This document shows positions 10,050-21,525 of a DNA stretch of 64,000 nt, in pieces (positions within the stretch are counted from its first letter, which is position 1; the number at the start of each line of letters is the position of its first letter). The notes below the pieces were generated by a model. That model did not search any database and was not told where the DNA came from. It was given only the letters and a program-made list of their open reading frames with translations. The DNA is from Misgurnus anguillicaudatus (taxonomy: Eukaryota; Chordata; Actinopteri; Cypriniformes; Cobitidae): assembly GCF_027580225.2 (NCBI RefSeq), contig NC_073343.2:248001-312000 (forward strand), given 5' to 3'. Position numbers and translations under genes: made by a program.

Positions 10050-12204
10050 TTAAAAAATACAAAATAAAAAAAAAACACTAAAAGAGACTGGGTACTGTGC
10101 AAAAACTTTAATAAAGAACAGCAAGCAAAGACAAAAATAAACAATTGAAGGGTGCGTGATAATGTACAGGTGTAGGCAGTCATGCTGAAAGCTGGTTGGG
10201 ATGTGGGGACTTGTGCTGGAATTCGCGGGCAGGCTCCCAGGTGTCATCTCAGGTTTTGCCACTGTAATATCAAAGTGCAGATAATGTCATTAGAAAACAT
10301 AGTACAACTTTGAGGTACTTGTATTTAAAGGAAAACATCATTGTTCTCCTCTACTAGACCAAATTACAGTATCATCCTAATATGATACATTCTGACAAAA
10401 CACAGGTATTAATTACTGGTAAAAAAAATCCCTTAGATCCCAACTTAGATTAATTAATACACACATTCACGAGGCACTGTACAAAACTTAAAAAGCACAC
10501 ATTGAAAAAAGATATGTGTGTATTAATTTGTCTAAGTTAAGGTAAGAACATAGTAAAATATTTAAATTTCCTTTAATAAAATGTGTTTTACTACTTGTTA
10601 CTTCAATGATTAGAGAGGACATGTTCTATATATAGTTAGTTTTGTGAATGTGCACTTTAGCAGATTTTAGTTAATAGGTTATACTCTTACTAACAACAAA
10701 ATAAAAATACCCATTGCCATTATGCCATATATTACAAATACATACTTTTCATTGTCTCATTAGAAAACAAGCAGGACAGCTCTCCGAGGGCATCAGCACA
10801 AGCTGAAAGAGATTTCCAATGATGGTCCATCTCTGCAACAAGAATCTTCTGCTCCTCCTCAGTCCTTAGATCGACAGAGTCTGGAATGCAATTATGAGAA
10901 AGTCTTAAGTCATTGGGTTTTCATGGCCTCTAGGTTTTGTAACTGGCTTTGCAGAGCTTTTTTGGTCTACAATGACAAACAATCACAGATAGCAAGAAAC
11001 AAAACCAAATCTTTAATGCACAGCTTCAAACACTACTAACACACAATTCAAAACATCTACCACAAACTCTACTGATGTCATTACCTTCTGATATCAGCGA
11101 GATGGCCAAATTGTCAAACTTTTGCTGATTCCAGCCCATGGCCATGAGGGTCGGCAGGTCTGAGCATACTGCAAACACAGAAAATATTTTGTCACCATAT
11201 TATTCCCCCTATTTATTATATGATTATATAACTAGTGCAGTATTGCACCTGCTAGTGCAGTTGTTTTACTTGCTTTTGACTTGGGTTTTGTGGTCACTGT
11301 GATCCTAGAGAGGAAGGCATTGCACTGTTCCACCTCCTCTCCTAGTGTTAATCCAGCAACATCCTGATATGCCATACTCCATTTCACCTGGTTAAAAATT
11401 AGGAAAGAAAGAAAGAACCAGATGTTTAATTTATTTTCTATCACACAGCAACTTTTCCTTACCTCACATTTAAAATCATGGGCTTTGGTATGAAATACTA
11501 AAAGGAAATGAATGTTAAGAAGGTGTTGGAGCTCACATCTATGCTAAATTGTTGGGAATTAAGTATGAAAAGATATTTAAGATTCTGCTTTAACAGGACA
11601 AAAGGACAGGACATTCTTACCATTAATTGTGACCACAGCAATTGTCTTTCCTGGACAGACCCTTAATGACTCTGGTGAACAACCACAGATTTTGTAAGGC
11701 ATTTCCACAGGTACAAGCCGCACTGAAAAACATCATACAGTAGAGGACAATTAAGATCATTTCTTTTGACTGAGTAACATAAGATTGTAATGGATAAATA
11801 GTGGTGAAGCACATAGTTGAAAAAGTACATGAGAATGTACATGTTTAAAATGCTGACTGACACGGTGTATCCACATACATTCAACATCAAACAAAAAGGT
11901 ATAATTGAGATAGTAAAGCATATTACTGTAGCTTAACTATTCTGAAAATGATATATGATGTACGTACACAAAACTTACCACAATGGGAAAGAGCCGTATC
12001 CACCACAACAGTTGTTAAAGGTAATGGCTGGAAGAATTCAGCAGTCATGGCATCTATGCTATGGAGGACATGTTTGGTGTGCATGATGACGTCACATTCA
12101 GCACAGAAGAAGGGGCGAGGTTGACAGTCACAACACTGGATAACAGCTGGACTTCTCCCACAAACATTTTCTTGTGCCACAGCCGTGTTCAGCAGACGGG
12201 GTCT
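10050..12204 (-). CDS. Core-less KDZ transposase-derived gene, right arm (5' incomplete)
   Basis: This mirrors the left-arm gene. Exons are 12204-11979, 11722-11621, 11497-11463, 11387-11270, 11168-11085, 10880-10746 and 10261-10050, with the same phases and no frameshift. Coding differences from the left copy include GAATG-type changes: A to T in SRITVTTK, G to E in VAEMDHHWKSL, and K to T in YIITHPS. The E in VAEM agrees with my memory of full-length fish relatives, so the left copy changed there. The A in the left SRIAVTTK looks ancestral, so the right copy changed there. Transcription would run inward, toward the left-arm gene. As on the left, the KDZ catalytic core is missing and the true start codon is not resolved. 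Confidence 0.6.
10427..10575. mobile_element. Family A hairpin MITE, internally deleted (right arm)
   Basis: This is the mirror copy of 6697-6845. Both arms carry it at the same relative place, in the intron before the last KDZ exon. Confidence 0.7.
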
Positions 12205-12931
12205 CTATGCCCTCCACCTCTCTGAAAAGAGACTTTGACGTGTGCTCCAGTTTGAGGAAGCCAGAAGAGGATCTCTTGGTGTTCCAGGAGGTGATGCCTC
12301 TGAGAAATTGTTCAGTGATCTTGTAGAAAACACTAAAATAGTTAAAATAGTATACAAAAACAATACTTTTATATTTCTCTTTATACATATATATTTACAG
12401 CATCTAAGTGTACTTCATGTGTAAAAGGTCCAGTATTCAAGCTAATTTAAGAAAATAAACTATGTATTTACTTACATTATAACCCACTGTCATATTCTGT
12501 ATATGTACAGATATAAATGATCATTTAAACACACTGAAGTACACCAACAGTCTCTGGAGCAAAGCCAACCTCACAATGAGTGTCAAGAACATTGGGAGGA
12601 TCAGTGTTCCGAATGTGATCTGCTTAAGAGGATTAAAACAACACAAAGCAACATTTATATATAACATACAATATAATATACATATTTACAAATTCCAACT
12701 TGTCCCAAGGCTAGTGGCACAGTCTGGTTACAGTCTGTAATGGTGCAAGCTCACTGTTTAACATTATAGCTTGAGAGAAAAACTAGAACACTTTATTTTC
12801 CCAAACCCTTATGTTAACAGTCCAATAACTGTATGGATATCTATGCGTCATGCAGATGATGACAGCAAATAAGAATGCTCAAATAGAACCGATTATAAAG
12901 AAAGCATCTGATTGGCTATTGACAATAGCCT

Positions 12932-13325
12932 TAGGGGTCAATCACACCAAACGCGTTTTAAATGTGTGGAAACGCAAGGGCGCAAATTGCTAGGCAACCA
13001 CAGATGCAACTCTCTTGTCAATCAAATATTGAAGCGTGAGCGCTCTTTTTCTGTTATGACAGATATTAGCAGAAACTTTACAAAGAGGGCTCTTGCTCTG
13101 GCCGTGATGCGGGGTGAGAGTGCACAAACATGCAGGAGATAGTGAGTGACCCCGTACCTACAACGGAAGGCCCGCCTCTCCCCTCATTCGATTGGAGAAT
13201 GGAAAGATGCGAATGACGTCGGACGCTTTTCCGCTCTCAGCTCCTTCAAACAGCACGTGCTGCGGCCAGCAGCAAAAAACGTGTCTACAACTGCCATAAA
13301 CACGTTTGGTGTGATTGGCCCCTTA
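12932..13325. mobile_element. Inverted-repeat MITE inside the right arm
   Basis: The ends are TAGGGGTCAATCACACCAAA and its inverted partner TTTGGTGTGATTGGCCCCTTA, giving about 394 bp. In the left arm only one end (near 4318-4340) survives, because a deletion removed the other. Confidence 0.7.
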
Positions 13326-13480
13326 GAAGTAGAAGTATTCATTAGTTTTATACACCTGCAAGTACCCAAACAGTGTAGATCCTAAAAATATATTTTAAAA
13401 TGTAAACAATACTGACCTTTCCTTGGTTGATTACTGCTTGACCTTGCATAGACAATATTTCCCATCAATGTCTCTTTTCT

Positions 13481-13645
13481 CTAATGCACCCTCGGCTCAG
13501 GTGTCTTCACTGGCGCTGCTGCTTCCTCTTCTTGCAGCTCACCAAGAGTGTCATCAGGACTTTGGAGCTCATCCTTCAGTTCTTGACCATCAACCAAGTT
13601 ATCCAAGATCATAAGATGATATTGGAGCTCTGAATGGATGGACAT
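13481..13645 (-). CDS. Possible 5' exon of the KDZ-related gene (right arm)
   Basis: This is the right-arm partner of the acidic MSIHSELQ reading frame at 3855-4019, with an identical translation. Function and splicing to the KDZ exons are not shown by the sequence. Confidence 0.25.
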   Translation of the reverse strand: MSIHSELQYHLMILDNLVDGQELKDELQSPDDTLGELQEEEAAAPVKTPEPRVH

Positions 13646-14052
13646 GTTGATGGGCAGAAACACAAACAGACAGAAAGACTCACAACAAAGAGAACAACAG
13701 ATAAAACAAATATAAATGTAAACAGAGAGTGCTACAGTGAGACTGACAAGTACAGTTTAACAAAACACATGTGACTATTAAAAGTGCCTTTGTTTTTGGT
13801 TTGTTTGTGGTGGTGGGGGTATAAAGAGTTTGAAGCTTGCAAATTTGAAGGACATAAACAGAAAATAAATAAATAACTAATAATACACACACGCACTCAC
13901 GCACACAAGTCAACATAATAACTTAGTTGCGAGCTAGTGTAATATAGGTATATCACTACTGAAAATCTTGCATTTCCCTGTATCTTGCTGCAGGATTAAC
14001 TTTTACACGACACAATTTATTGAATTAAGTTATCTAATTTTGATATTCCCTA

Positions 14053-14245
14053 CCGGAAAAGCCAGCTAAGACCAGCATAAGCTGGTAGCTGGCTTAAGGT
14101 GGTTTAAGCTGGTCCTCCCAGCCTGGCAAACCTACAAGCTGGTGGATCAGCTGGTCAAGGTGACCAAAACACAGCTTGCTACACCAGCAATACCAGCTAA
14201 AACTAAGCTGGGAGACCAGCTAAAACCAGCTTATGCTGGTCCCAG
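14053..14245. repeat. Hairpin repeat of the ACCAGCATAAGCTGGT type (right arm)
   Basis: This mirrors the copy at 3255-3447 and has the same AGCTGGT-rich hairpin structure. Confidence 0.75.
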
Positions 14246-15812
14246 TAGTTTTTAGCAGTAGAGTGGACATCAGACTGCCCCTTAACTTTCATACTCAATG
14301 CAAAGGTCAACTACGATAAAAAAAAATGACGTTCGATGACGTCAGAGTTATTAAATTACAGGATTTTAAATAAACAAATTAATAATCATATAACACATAA
14401 ATTAATCAAACACAATCGAAGTATAGTAAAATGTATATTTAGATCTATATTTGTTAACATCAACGAGCCTCTGATAAAAATTATTTACCATCCAGCATGG
14501 TAATCAAAGCTAACAGTTAGATGAGCAGAAAACGCTTAAAATGCTACTCTCACGCGCCGTGGAGCGTTGTTAAAGTCACTTCTGAGTGTTGTTTTACCTG
14601 CAGATGATCGCTGTTTTAATAAAACTCCTCTCTGAATGTTGTTTTACCCGCATTTGAGCGTAAACTCACCGCTGAATGTTACTGAACCTGCAGCGTTCTT
14701 TAACTCACCGCAGACCGCGCTAGCTGATTTGAGATCAGACTGCGAGGGAATATTAACATTTAAAACCCAGTTGAATGGCCAGATAAATATGATCCGGGTC
14801 ATAAAAGAACAGATCAATTGAGATTATGGGGGTCAATAAAATATATTTTTTGTACCAGGGTAATTGAAGCCGGGTGTCCACTGCTCACTAACTTGCTGTA
14901 CGTTTCACCGAGTACATAAAACAATCACCTGACTGAAACGTACATATCGTTACGTTCTGGCAAAACTTTATTATCTTTTGATATTATCTATTCGGATTAA
15001 CAGTTACAGTTAACTCATAGCCTACTCGAGTCTCTGTACAAAAAACGAAAACATACAAATGCATTTTTATTATAAATTGTTCCGTTTGCGAGGCAATACC
15101 ATAAGCCGGGTGTCCACTGCTCACTAACTTGCTGTACGTTTCACCGAGTACATAAAACAATCACCTGACTGAAACGTACATATCGTTACGTTCTGGCAAA
15201 ACTTTATTATCTTTTGATATTATCTATTCGGATTAACAGTTACAACTCATAGCCTACTCGAGGCTCGGTAGTGAGACACGTAGACCCATGTAAAATATTT
15301 GGTCTGGCTGTTCAAGAATAGTTTGCCATATAACGTTAGTTTTGTGCGGTTTGGTACGTATTACGAAATCAACGCGATATCATTATTGTGCGATTCCCTG
15401 CCGTTTAATTTCATCAAAACACACAAAACGAAAACATACAAATGCATTTTTATTATAAATTGTTCCGTTTGCGAGGCAATACCATACTCTTTCGGTAACT
15501 TACTTCGAGTAAGTGCGATGACCTCGAGGAAGTGTGATCCAGAAGATATGTGCTCTTGGCACCTCAAAAACATGGAAAAATTACTAATTGATTTCAAAAT
15601 GAGTGTATGATGACAAGTCTGAACATCCTTTATTAATATTGTCCCTGTTATAAACGTTTATAAACATGCATCTGATACGGGCCAAGTATGACTCGCTGTA
15701 TACCACATAGCGCCTCTAGTGGACGTTTCACAGGGAAATGTACTTTCAGCTACGTATTTTAGGTTTTGCAAAAATGTAGGCAGAGTAACGTATTTCCAAT
15801 GAGCCTGGGTTG

Positions 15813-15820
15813 GTAAATTG
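15813..15820. repeat. Right 8-bp target-site duplication GTAAATTG
   Basis: It is identical to the octamer at 1675-1682 and directly abuts GAGCCTGGGTTG, the last bases of the element. Confidence 0.9.
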
Positions 15821-16265
15821 CGTCATTTCCTTTTAATTTGCGGGTTTCTTTTAAATATAAAAGTGCTTAAAGAAGCATTTACTTGTGTTCTAGGTGGAAA
15901 AACAGGTCAGTGGCAAGTCAGTTCCTGAATAACACGACACAAAACTTTTTTAAAAAAAGTCAAATTTACTTCTCAGAGGAACGTAACAGTTTCTGAAACT
16001 GACGTTCTTCCCAAACTGAAATTAAACACAGTGTTTCGTGTTTTTCTTGCCTGTTTCATGTTGTTTGCACATCTAGAAGTAAGGTAATGTGCATGTGACG
16101 ACGAGAGGTGACGCGCTGCGCAATCGAGGTACCCCTCCCAGTTCTGAATGTTTTACTGAGATTTCTGATCACGTCTGAATTGACCATAAATATTACAAAC
16201 GTCCAGTGGTAAAATTACATTACGCCATCTAAAACTAATCTCGTCTGAATAGGGCTTTAGATGAG
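15821..16265. repeat. Right part of the repeat interrupted by the palindrome
   Basis: It ends ACTAATCTCGTCTGAATAGG, the inverted form of the motif near 1458 on the other side. Joining the two flanks without the palindrome and one duplication would give an element of roughly 0.7 kb with inverted ends. Confidence 0.45.
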
Positions 16266-16429
16266 CAATTGTTTCCATAAAAAAATCTATTAAATCCAAA
16301 GAACTAGACAATAAAATGGTAAAAGAAATTATTTAAGAACCAGAAGACTAAACTGTTCTTTGGGAAACCAAAATTGGCTCTTATAGCATCATTGTAACGA
16401 TTGTAGCTCCTTTAAAAGTGCACACTGTC

Positions 16430-16556
16430 AGAAACAATCATCAAAAATGGTCCTTAGATATCACTTTCAAAAAGTAAACCTTTGCACCAAAAGAGTTCAT
16501 ATTAGTAGCTCAGGATATTGGTACCAAATGTATACATATCTATACTTAAAGGGATA
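16430..16556. repeat. GTACC-type repeat fragment
   Basis: AAAAAGTAAACCTTTGCACC, repeated GGTACC-like steps and TACTTAAAGGGATACTTTT resemble the better-preserved MITE at 29850-29991. One end is unclear. Confidence 0.4.
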
Positions 16557-16984
16557 CTTTTAAAAAAAAAATACTCATTTTCCAGCTCCCCTAGAGTTAA
16601 ACATTTGATTTTTACAGTTTTGGAATCCATTCAGCTGATCTTCGGGTCTGGTGGACCCATTTTTAGCATAGCTTAGCATAATTCATTGAATCTGATTGGA
16701 CCATTAGCATCGTGCAAAAAACTAACCAAAGAGTTTCAATATTTTTCCTATTAAAAACTCGACTCTTCTGTAGTTACATCTTGTACTAAGACTAACAGAA
16801 AATTAAAAGTTGCGATTTTCTAGGCCGATATTGCTAGGAACTATACTCTCATTCTGGCATAATAATCAAGGACTTTGCTGCTGTAACATGGCTGCAGCAG
16901 GCGTAGTGATATTACATAGTGCCCGAAAATAGTCACCTGCCATTGAAAGTTACTAAGGGGACTATTTTCGGCTGCTGCATAATA
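16548..16984. mobile_element. Large hairpin MITE, left arm plus apex
   Basis: It begins TTAAAGGGATACTTTT and contains TTAGCATAGCTTAGCATAAT and ACATGGCTGCAGCAGGCG. A short hairpin turns at CCGAAAATAGTCACC and GGGACTATTTTCGG near 16922-16970. The long right arm expected for this fish hairpin family is missing, cut off where the SINE begins. Confidence 0.6.
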
Positions 16985-17278
16985 TCATAGTTTTCCTAAA
17001 AGTAAGAAGGTCCCAGGTTCGAGCCCTGGTTACGTCAGGTTGCCTTTATTTGTGGAGTTTGCATGGTATCCCTGTGTCACCATGGGTTTACTCCGAGGAC
17101 CCCCGGTTTCCTCCCACAGGCCAAAAACATGCAGGTGAATTGGAGATACCAAATTGCCATTTCCCCTACGTGTATGGATCAGCTTGTGTGGATTGGGTTG
17201 TGTACGGATTGACCAGTTATCAACATGAATATTGCCATAGATGCTGGAATGGTGTTAAGAATAAACAAACAAACAAGC
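16985..17278 (+). mobile_element. tRNA-derived SINE, DANA/HE1-like
   Basis: A B-box-like GGTTCGAGCCC lies at 17016-17026. A body follows with TGTGGAGTTTGCATGGTATC, CTCCCACAGGCCAAAAACATG and GTGAATTGGAGATACC, the diagnostic order of the zebrafish DANA-type SINE. The 3' end runs into an AAACAAACAAACAAG tail. It is diverged and its A box is not clear. RNA polymerase III transcription is unlikely now. Confidence 0.7.
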
Positions 17279-17970
17279 AAAGCAGTCATACGACTTTAAC
17301 TCTCTGGTCCGCACCAAAACCCGCAGTGTGAAGACACATGCTTGCAATGTTGTTCTCTAACAATCTGGCGTTCTCTAGAGAATGTACACAGCATTGCTAC
17401 AACATTATTAGCATGCAGCAGAGGCTGTAGGGAACTTCGAGTTCTTCTAGAATGAAGTCTACAGTAATAACTGGAAGGCTCTTGAGGGCTGCCCACATTC
17501 AGCCATAGCACTATGAAATCTCTATTTGACACGCATAGCGAATGCGTAGAGAGCCGATAATAATGCATGTGTGGTGTTTTGGGCTGGTGGGGAAAAACCC
17601 ACTATGGATAGCAGTCACATTGACAAGCTCTCCCGGCAGCATTGAGTGTGTGGTGACATCTTCATTACATGGATATTAATGGTAAGATGCCTCTGCCAAA
17701 AGCCCTTGTAGGGACGGCAGCTGTGGGCCTGTGTTTCCGACTCTATTGATCAAATGCGGGCAGACGAAATGTAATTATGATTATGTGGTGCAGAGACGCA
17801 GGAAATGTCTACCTGTTTTGGAAGGTACAATGGTTTATATTTGTTCACGCAGTAACAAACTGAAACAAGAGTGGAACAAACTAACTTTTCCTGAATTCCT
17901 TTAAGGGAAGTAACAGAAAAACAGAAAGCGAGACATTTAGAGGGACAGCGGTTGGGAGCTTGGCATTTAT
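17279..17970. other. Non-coding segment, nothing recognised
   Basis: Short overlapping ORFs on both strands show no known domain and no codon pattern. No repeat boundary was found. Confidence 0.4.
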
Positions 17971-17971
17971 T

Positions 17972-18663
17972 AAGGGTTTCCACTCCTTAGTTAACTTAAA
18001 ATTCACAGACCTTTCAAGGACTTTCCAGGTCCAATACCCTCAAATTCAAGGACTAAATGTGGGGACACATTTCAAATGAGAGCAAGGTTACATTGTGTTA
18101 CCTTTTAAGATACATTGTTACAATTTCCTTTCGAGGGAACTCGCGCTGTGTCACTGCTGTGATACTTTGGGGACGCCACAAGGGGTAAGAGCGTCTGAAT
18201 GTGTATATCAAATTCAACCAATGGTGAGGCTTAACGACAAAGTCAGGGAGTATATTGCTATCTGAAATATTGCCAAAGATGGCGTTACAGGGAAGTATGG
18301 CAAGAGAGACGCAACATCTCGTTCCCTTCTCGTATGTACGTAACCCGAGATGTTTTCATTTGTCAAACACAACTATGCAAAAAAAAAAAACATTTTGGTA
18401 TGAATCAACATTCGCATACAGAAGATATAAGCATTTAAAGCAAACAGTTTAGCAAGTGTGCTTAAAATCTATAATTTTTATGATATTATCCTACACTACA
18501 CAGGGAATAATATGGATTTTTTTTCCAGAAAACTTGAAATTGATTCAAGCACTTTCAATGACCTGTATCTATGTATGTATATTTTCAAAAACTTCCCAGG
18601 GCCTTTCATTTTGTCCCCAGATTCACAAACTTTTAAGGATTTCAAGGACCCGTGGGAACCCTG
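17972..18663. mobile_element. hAT-like non-autonomous element with internal insertion
   Basis: The left end AAGGGTTTCCACTCC is an imperfect inverted match to the right end GTGGGAACCCTG. Both are followed inward by CAAGGACTTTCCAGG-like and AAGGATTTCAAGGACCC sequence. TTTATT flanks both sides, compatible with a degraded 8-bp duplication. Another repeat sits inside at about 18100-18380. Confidence 0.6.
18100..18380. repeat. Repeat nested in the hAT-like element
   Basis: Landmarks are GAGGGAACTCGCGCTGTGTC and, further on, GAGACGCAACATCTCGTTCC with ACGTAACCCGAGATG. This resembles a dispersed cyprinid repeat. Its exact ends and duplication could not be fixed. Confidence 0.45.
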
Positions 18664-18689
18664 TTTATTTTTTCCAATGAAAGGGCCAC

Positions 18690-18985
18690 GCTTTTCAAAA
18701 ATGGCAGCAGCTGACAGGTTTTATCCGTGCTCTCCGGTTTTTCCACGCTCAGTGCTGAGCGCCGAGAGTTGAAAAATGTTCAACTTTGGTGAAATGCTCA
18801 GCTCGTCAAGTCACTTCTCACTCGTCCGTCCAATCACAGTGAAGGAGGTGCGGGACAAATATTACAACTACCAACTTCCGCATCATTCAACAACTGATAA
18901 ACAAATCGGAAGTATCATGACAACCAAAACGCTTAGCTGAAAAAAGCTGGCAAGCACCTATAGTCAGCGTCCCCCTGGGGTTTCC
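18690..18985. repeat. Dispersed repeat with GCTCAGTGCTGAGCGCCGAG
   Basis: A moderately GC-rich block runs from AAATGGCAGCAGCTGACAGG to GTCAGCGTCCCCCTGG. I recognise it as a common fish repeat by eye only. The reading frames in it are not credible genes. Confidence 0.4.
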
Positions 18986-19003
18986 AGCTGGACTTAAACA
19001 CTT

Positions 19004-19341
19004 CTGTGGGTTCACACCAGCTGCCGTTGAGGCGTCAAACCACGTCTAGTTTGCTGCTTGAACATTTTGAGTTTACTCAAATGCGGAAATTCGCGCCATG
19101 GGAGGGGCTTCTGGGACTCCGCTCGCTTTCTGTAATCACGTTACTACTAGAGCAAGCTCCTGATTGGTTAACGCGGTGCGTTTTTCTGCCAAAAAATTTT
19201 CAACTTGCGCGTTTGCCGCGGCAACGCTCAATTTGCGTCATTCGCGCGTACTAGACAAAATCGCGTTTCGTATATTGACTTAACATTGAAATCACTCGCG
19301 CTTGATGCCTCTACCGCGGCTGGTCTGAACGCAGCATTAGG
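19004..19341. mobile_element. Family B GC-rich MITE, copy 1
   Basis: The ends are CTGTGGGTTCACACCAGCTG and the roughly inverted CGGCTGGTCTGAACGCAGCAT. The inside contains CATGGGAGGGGCTTCTGGGA and TTGCCGCGGCAACGCTCAAT. An inverted, longer copy of the same family is at 55330-55781. Confidence 0.7.
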
Positions 19342-20569
19342 TGTACACGCTCCCTTAGGGGTGGAGCTTTATTCTTTTATTCTTACTATAATAGGGACAG
19401 GGTTAAGCCCGAGTATAGTCTCTTTTTTACATGTGCGTAACGTACGAACCCACAGCTTTTCAAAGAATAGTTTATTCATACGTGTGTGCACAGACGCATT
19501 GTGACAAAATGCAATGCATGATTTCAAATATCCAGCGGTGCACATACAGTGCACGCGTACATTTTGATGACGAAATCTGCATCACGTGCACTGTACGCGG
19601 ACCCTCACATATGCGTAAAAGCAGGACAATACTTCTAGCTTTAGGCTTTTTGTTTGATTCAGATAAATTATCAATTAAAAAAAATAGTTACAATTTCCTG
19701 TGAGATCGGGTTGGTATAGCGCATTTCAGATCTTGGCAATATACAACAACATGATACAACTATACAACAGATATCAGAAGAATGGATTACCTTGGTTTCT
19801 CATTCTTTCTTTTATCAGTCATTAACAAGGGGTCTTGTTCATCTACGTTATCTTTTTACAGCAAGTTTGGCTTAACAGCGTCTTAAGCACTTCTAAATCA
19901 ATCCAGTTATTATCTGCTTCCTGTAAGCGGATGGTCTGCCCGTCCCCCTACTTTCTGCACATCCATCATGCAGATGAAAAATGGGGAGTGCATTTGTTTC
20001 CCTGTCAGACGAGAGACAGGCTTAGCTTTGGCATGTTTGTATAGGAACCACTTATTGTTTCATTGAAACAACGCCCTTAGATTTTAATGGTGGAATTACG
20101 TTCAGTTGCTTTATACAATGACAATAAAGTATATAAAGGACAGAAATGTGCTACATTTGTTGTCAAAAAGCTAATTTAATGTATATCCATGTTTACCTGG
20201 CATTTTGCCTTTTTGGAAAAATCCACTAGTGATTTTGCTTCTGTATTGTGTGATTATAGCCAATTTTCATTTGAAGTTTTCATTTATTCAGTGATTTATT
20301 TATATGATACAGCACACGATCACTGTTCATTTTATAGCTGTAAAATGGACAATTTTTTTGTTTAAAGCCAAAATGCAAACAAGCCAAAAAAAGTATTTGT
20401 AAAACACAGTTAGGTATAATGTAGTATATTAGAAAAGCCAAGAAAATGCATGTGGTCTGACATGATGTATTGTATTGAGTTTGAAGACCTACAGTGTTTC
20501 ATTGTATCTAGTAAGCATAAATTTATGCATAAATACAGTCCATTTATTTGCAGCAATACAAGAATATCC
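19342..20569. other. Non-coding segment
   Basis: The stretch 19350-19620, with CGCATTGTGACAAAATGCAA and tandem TGCACGTGCACTGTACGCG-like motifs, may be a decayed repeat. The rest is AT-rich with no gene signal. Confidence 0.35.
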
Positions 20570-21525
20570 TTAAAGGAAAACGCCACCATTTTTCAATATT
20601 TTACTAGGTTCTTACCTCAACTTAGAAGAATTAAAACACACCTATCTTTTTTCAATGCGTGCACTTAATCTTTCTACAACTCGTTGTGAATGTGTTAGCA
20701 TTTAGCCTAGCTCCATTCATTCCTTAGGATCCACACGGGGAAGAATGTAGAAGCCACCAAAACACTTCCATGTTTTCCCTTTTTAAAGACTGTTACATGA
20801 GTAGTTACACGAGTAAGTATGGTGGCACAAAATAAAACGTGGCATTTTTTAAGCGGATAAAAAATGAGAACTATATTGTATTGCGGAAGAGCACTTACTG
20901 TGCGTTCACACTGCCACCGGCGAGAGCGTCAAAAAAAGCTCTGGCTGCCCTGCCAACGACGCTATAGAAAAAGAGTAGTGGATGCTCTGACACTTGAATG
21001 CATTATATCCTCTCAAGCAGAGGTTTCAGCCTTCCGATTGGTTGCCGCCGAACCGCTTCTTCATAACTCATTACCATAAAGTTGAGCTGATTTCAACTCT
21101 CCTCGATGCTACACCGTGCAAGAATGCGCCGCTGATTGCCAGAGCTCGCTGCTGGCTCACATTGGAAAATAAATGACTTCCGGTCACTTTGACGCTCGCG
21201 CCGGCGGTGTGAACGCACATTTAGTTTGCAGCATTTCGAGTAACATCATCACTCTTGACTACTCCCCCTCTCGCAAACTTTCGGCAATATTACACAACAT
21301 TAAACAGTCTTTAAATAGGGAAAACATGGAAGTGTTTGGTGCCTTCTAAATTCATCCCTGTTTGGATCCTAAGGAATGAATGAGGCTAGGCTAAATGCTA
21401 ACACATTCATGACATGCTGTACAAAGATTAAGTGCAGGCATTGAAAAATATAGGTATGTATTAATTTGTCTAAGTTGAGGTAAGAACATAGTAAAATGTT
21501 GAAAAACAGTGGTGTTTTCCTTTAA
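20570..21525. mobile_element. Family A hairpin MITE, copy with nested insertion
   Basis: It has long inverted arms: TTAAAGGAAAACGCCACC at the left and GGTGTTTTCCTTTAA at the right. The arms share TTACCTCAACTTAGA, TTAGCATTTAGCCTAGC, TTAGGATCC and CATGTTTTCCCT. Arms are about 240-260 bp. The centre is interrupted by a TTA-flanked insertion at 20898-21220. ORFs inside are shadows. Confidence 0.85.
20898..21220. mobile_element. Harbinger-like MITE nested in family A copy
   Basis: The ends CTGTGCGTTCACACTGCC and GGCGGTGTGAACGCACAT are inverted repeats. TTA lies on both sides (20895-20897 and 21221-21223). Removing the insertion and one TTA restores GCACTTAGTTTGCAGC, matching the uninterrupted family A copy near 36567-36585. 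TTA duplication is typical of PIF/Harbinger. Confidence 0.8.

Larger units (their letters stand above)
1683..15812. mobile_element. Giant palindromic KDZ/Zisupton-related DNA transposon
   Basis: The element is 14.1 kb, begins CAACCCAGGCTCATTGG and ends with the exact reverse complement. Its inverted arms are about 5.85 and 6.06 kb and enclose a 2.2-kb unpaired spacer. Exact 8-bp duplications flank it. Each arm holds a multi-exon gene related to fish KDZ transposases, pointing inward, plus smaller MITEs that were present before the arms were duplicated. No catalytic core is present, so mobilisation would need a transposase from elsewhere. The superfamily call rests on the encoded protein and on my recollection that Zisupton elements make 8-bp duplications. 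It could also be a foldback element that captured a KDZ gene. Confidence 0.85.
9751..15812 (-). repeat. Right arm of the giant inverted repeat
   Basis: This is the reverse-complement partner of 1683-7528. It is the longer arm because it keeps a complete internal MITE at 12932-13325 that is truncated on the left. It also shows a few private substitutions. Confidence 0.9.

Noticed and set aside
12912..13142. Small ORFs in the right-arm MITE
   Set aside because: They lie in an inverted-repeat MITE, overlap on both strands and show no homology that I can name.
1683..15812. The palindrome as an assembly folding artefact
   Set aside because: The arms differ by a ~230-bp deletion, a 6-bp insertion and private substitutions, and a target-site duplication brackets the unit.
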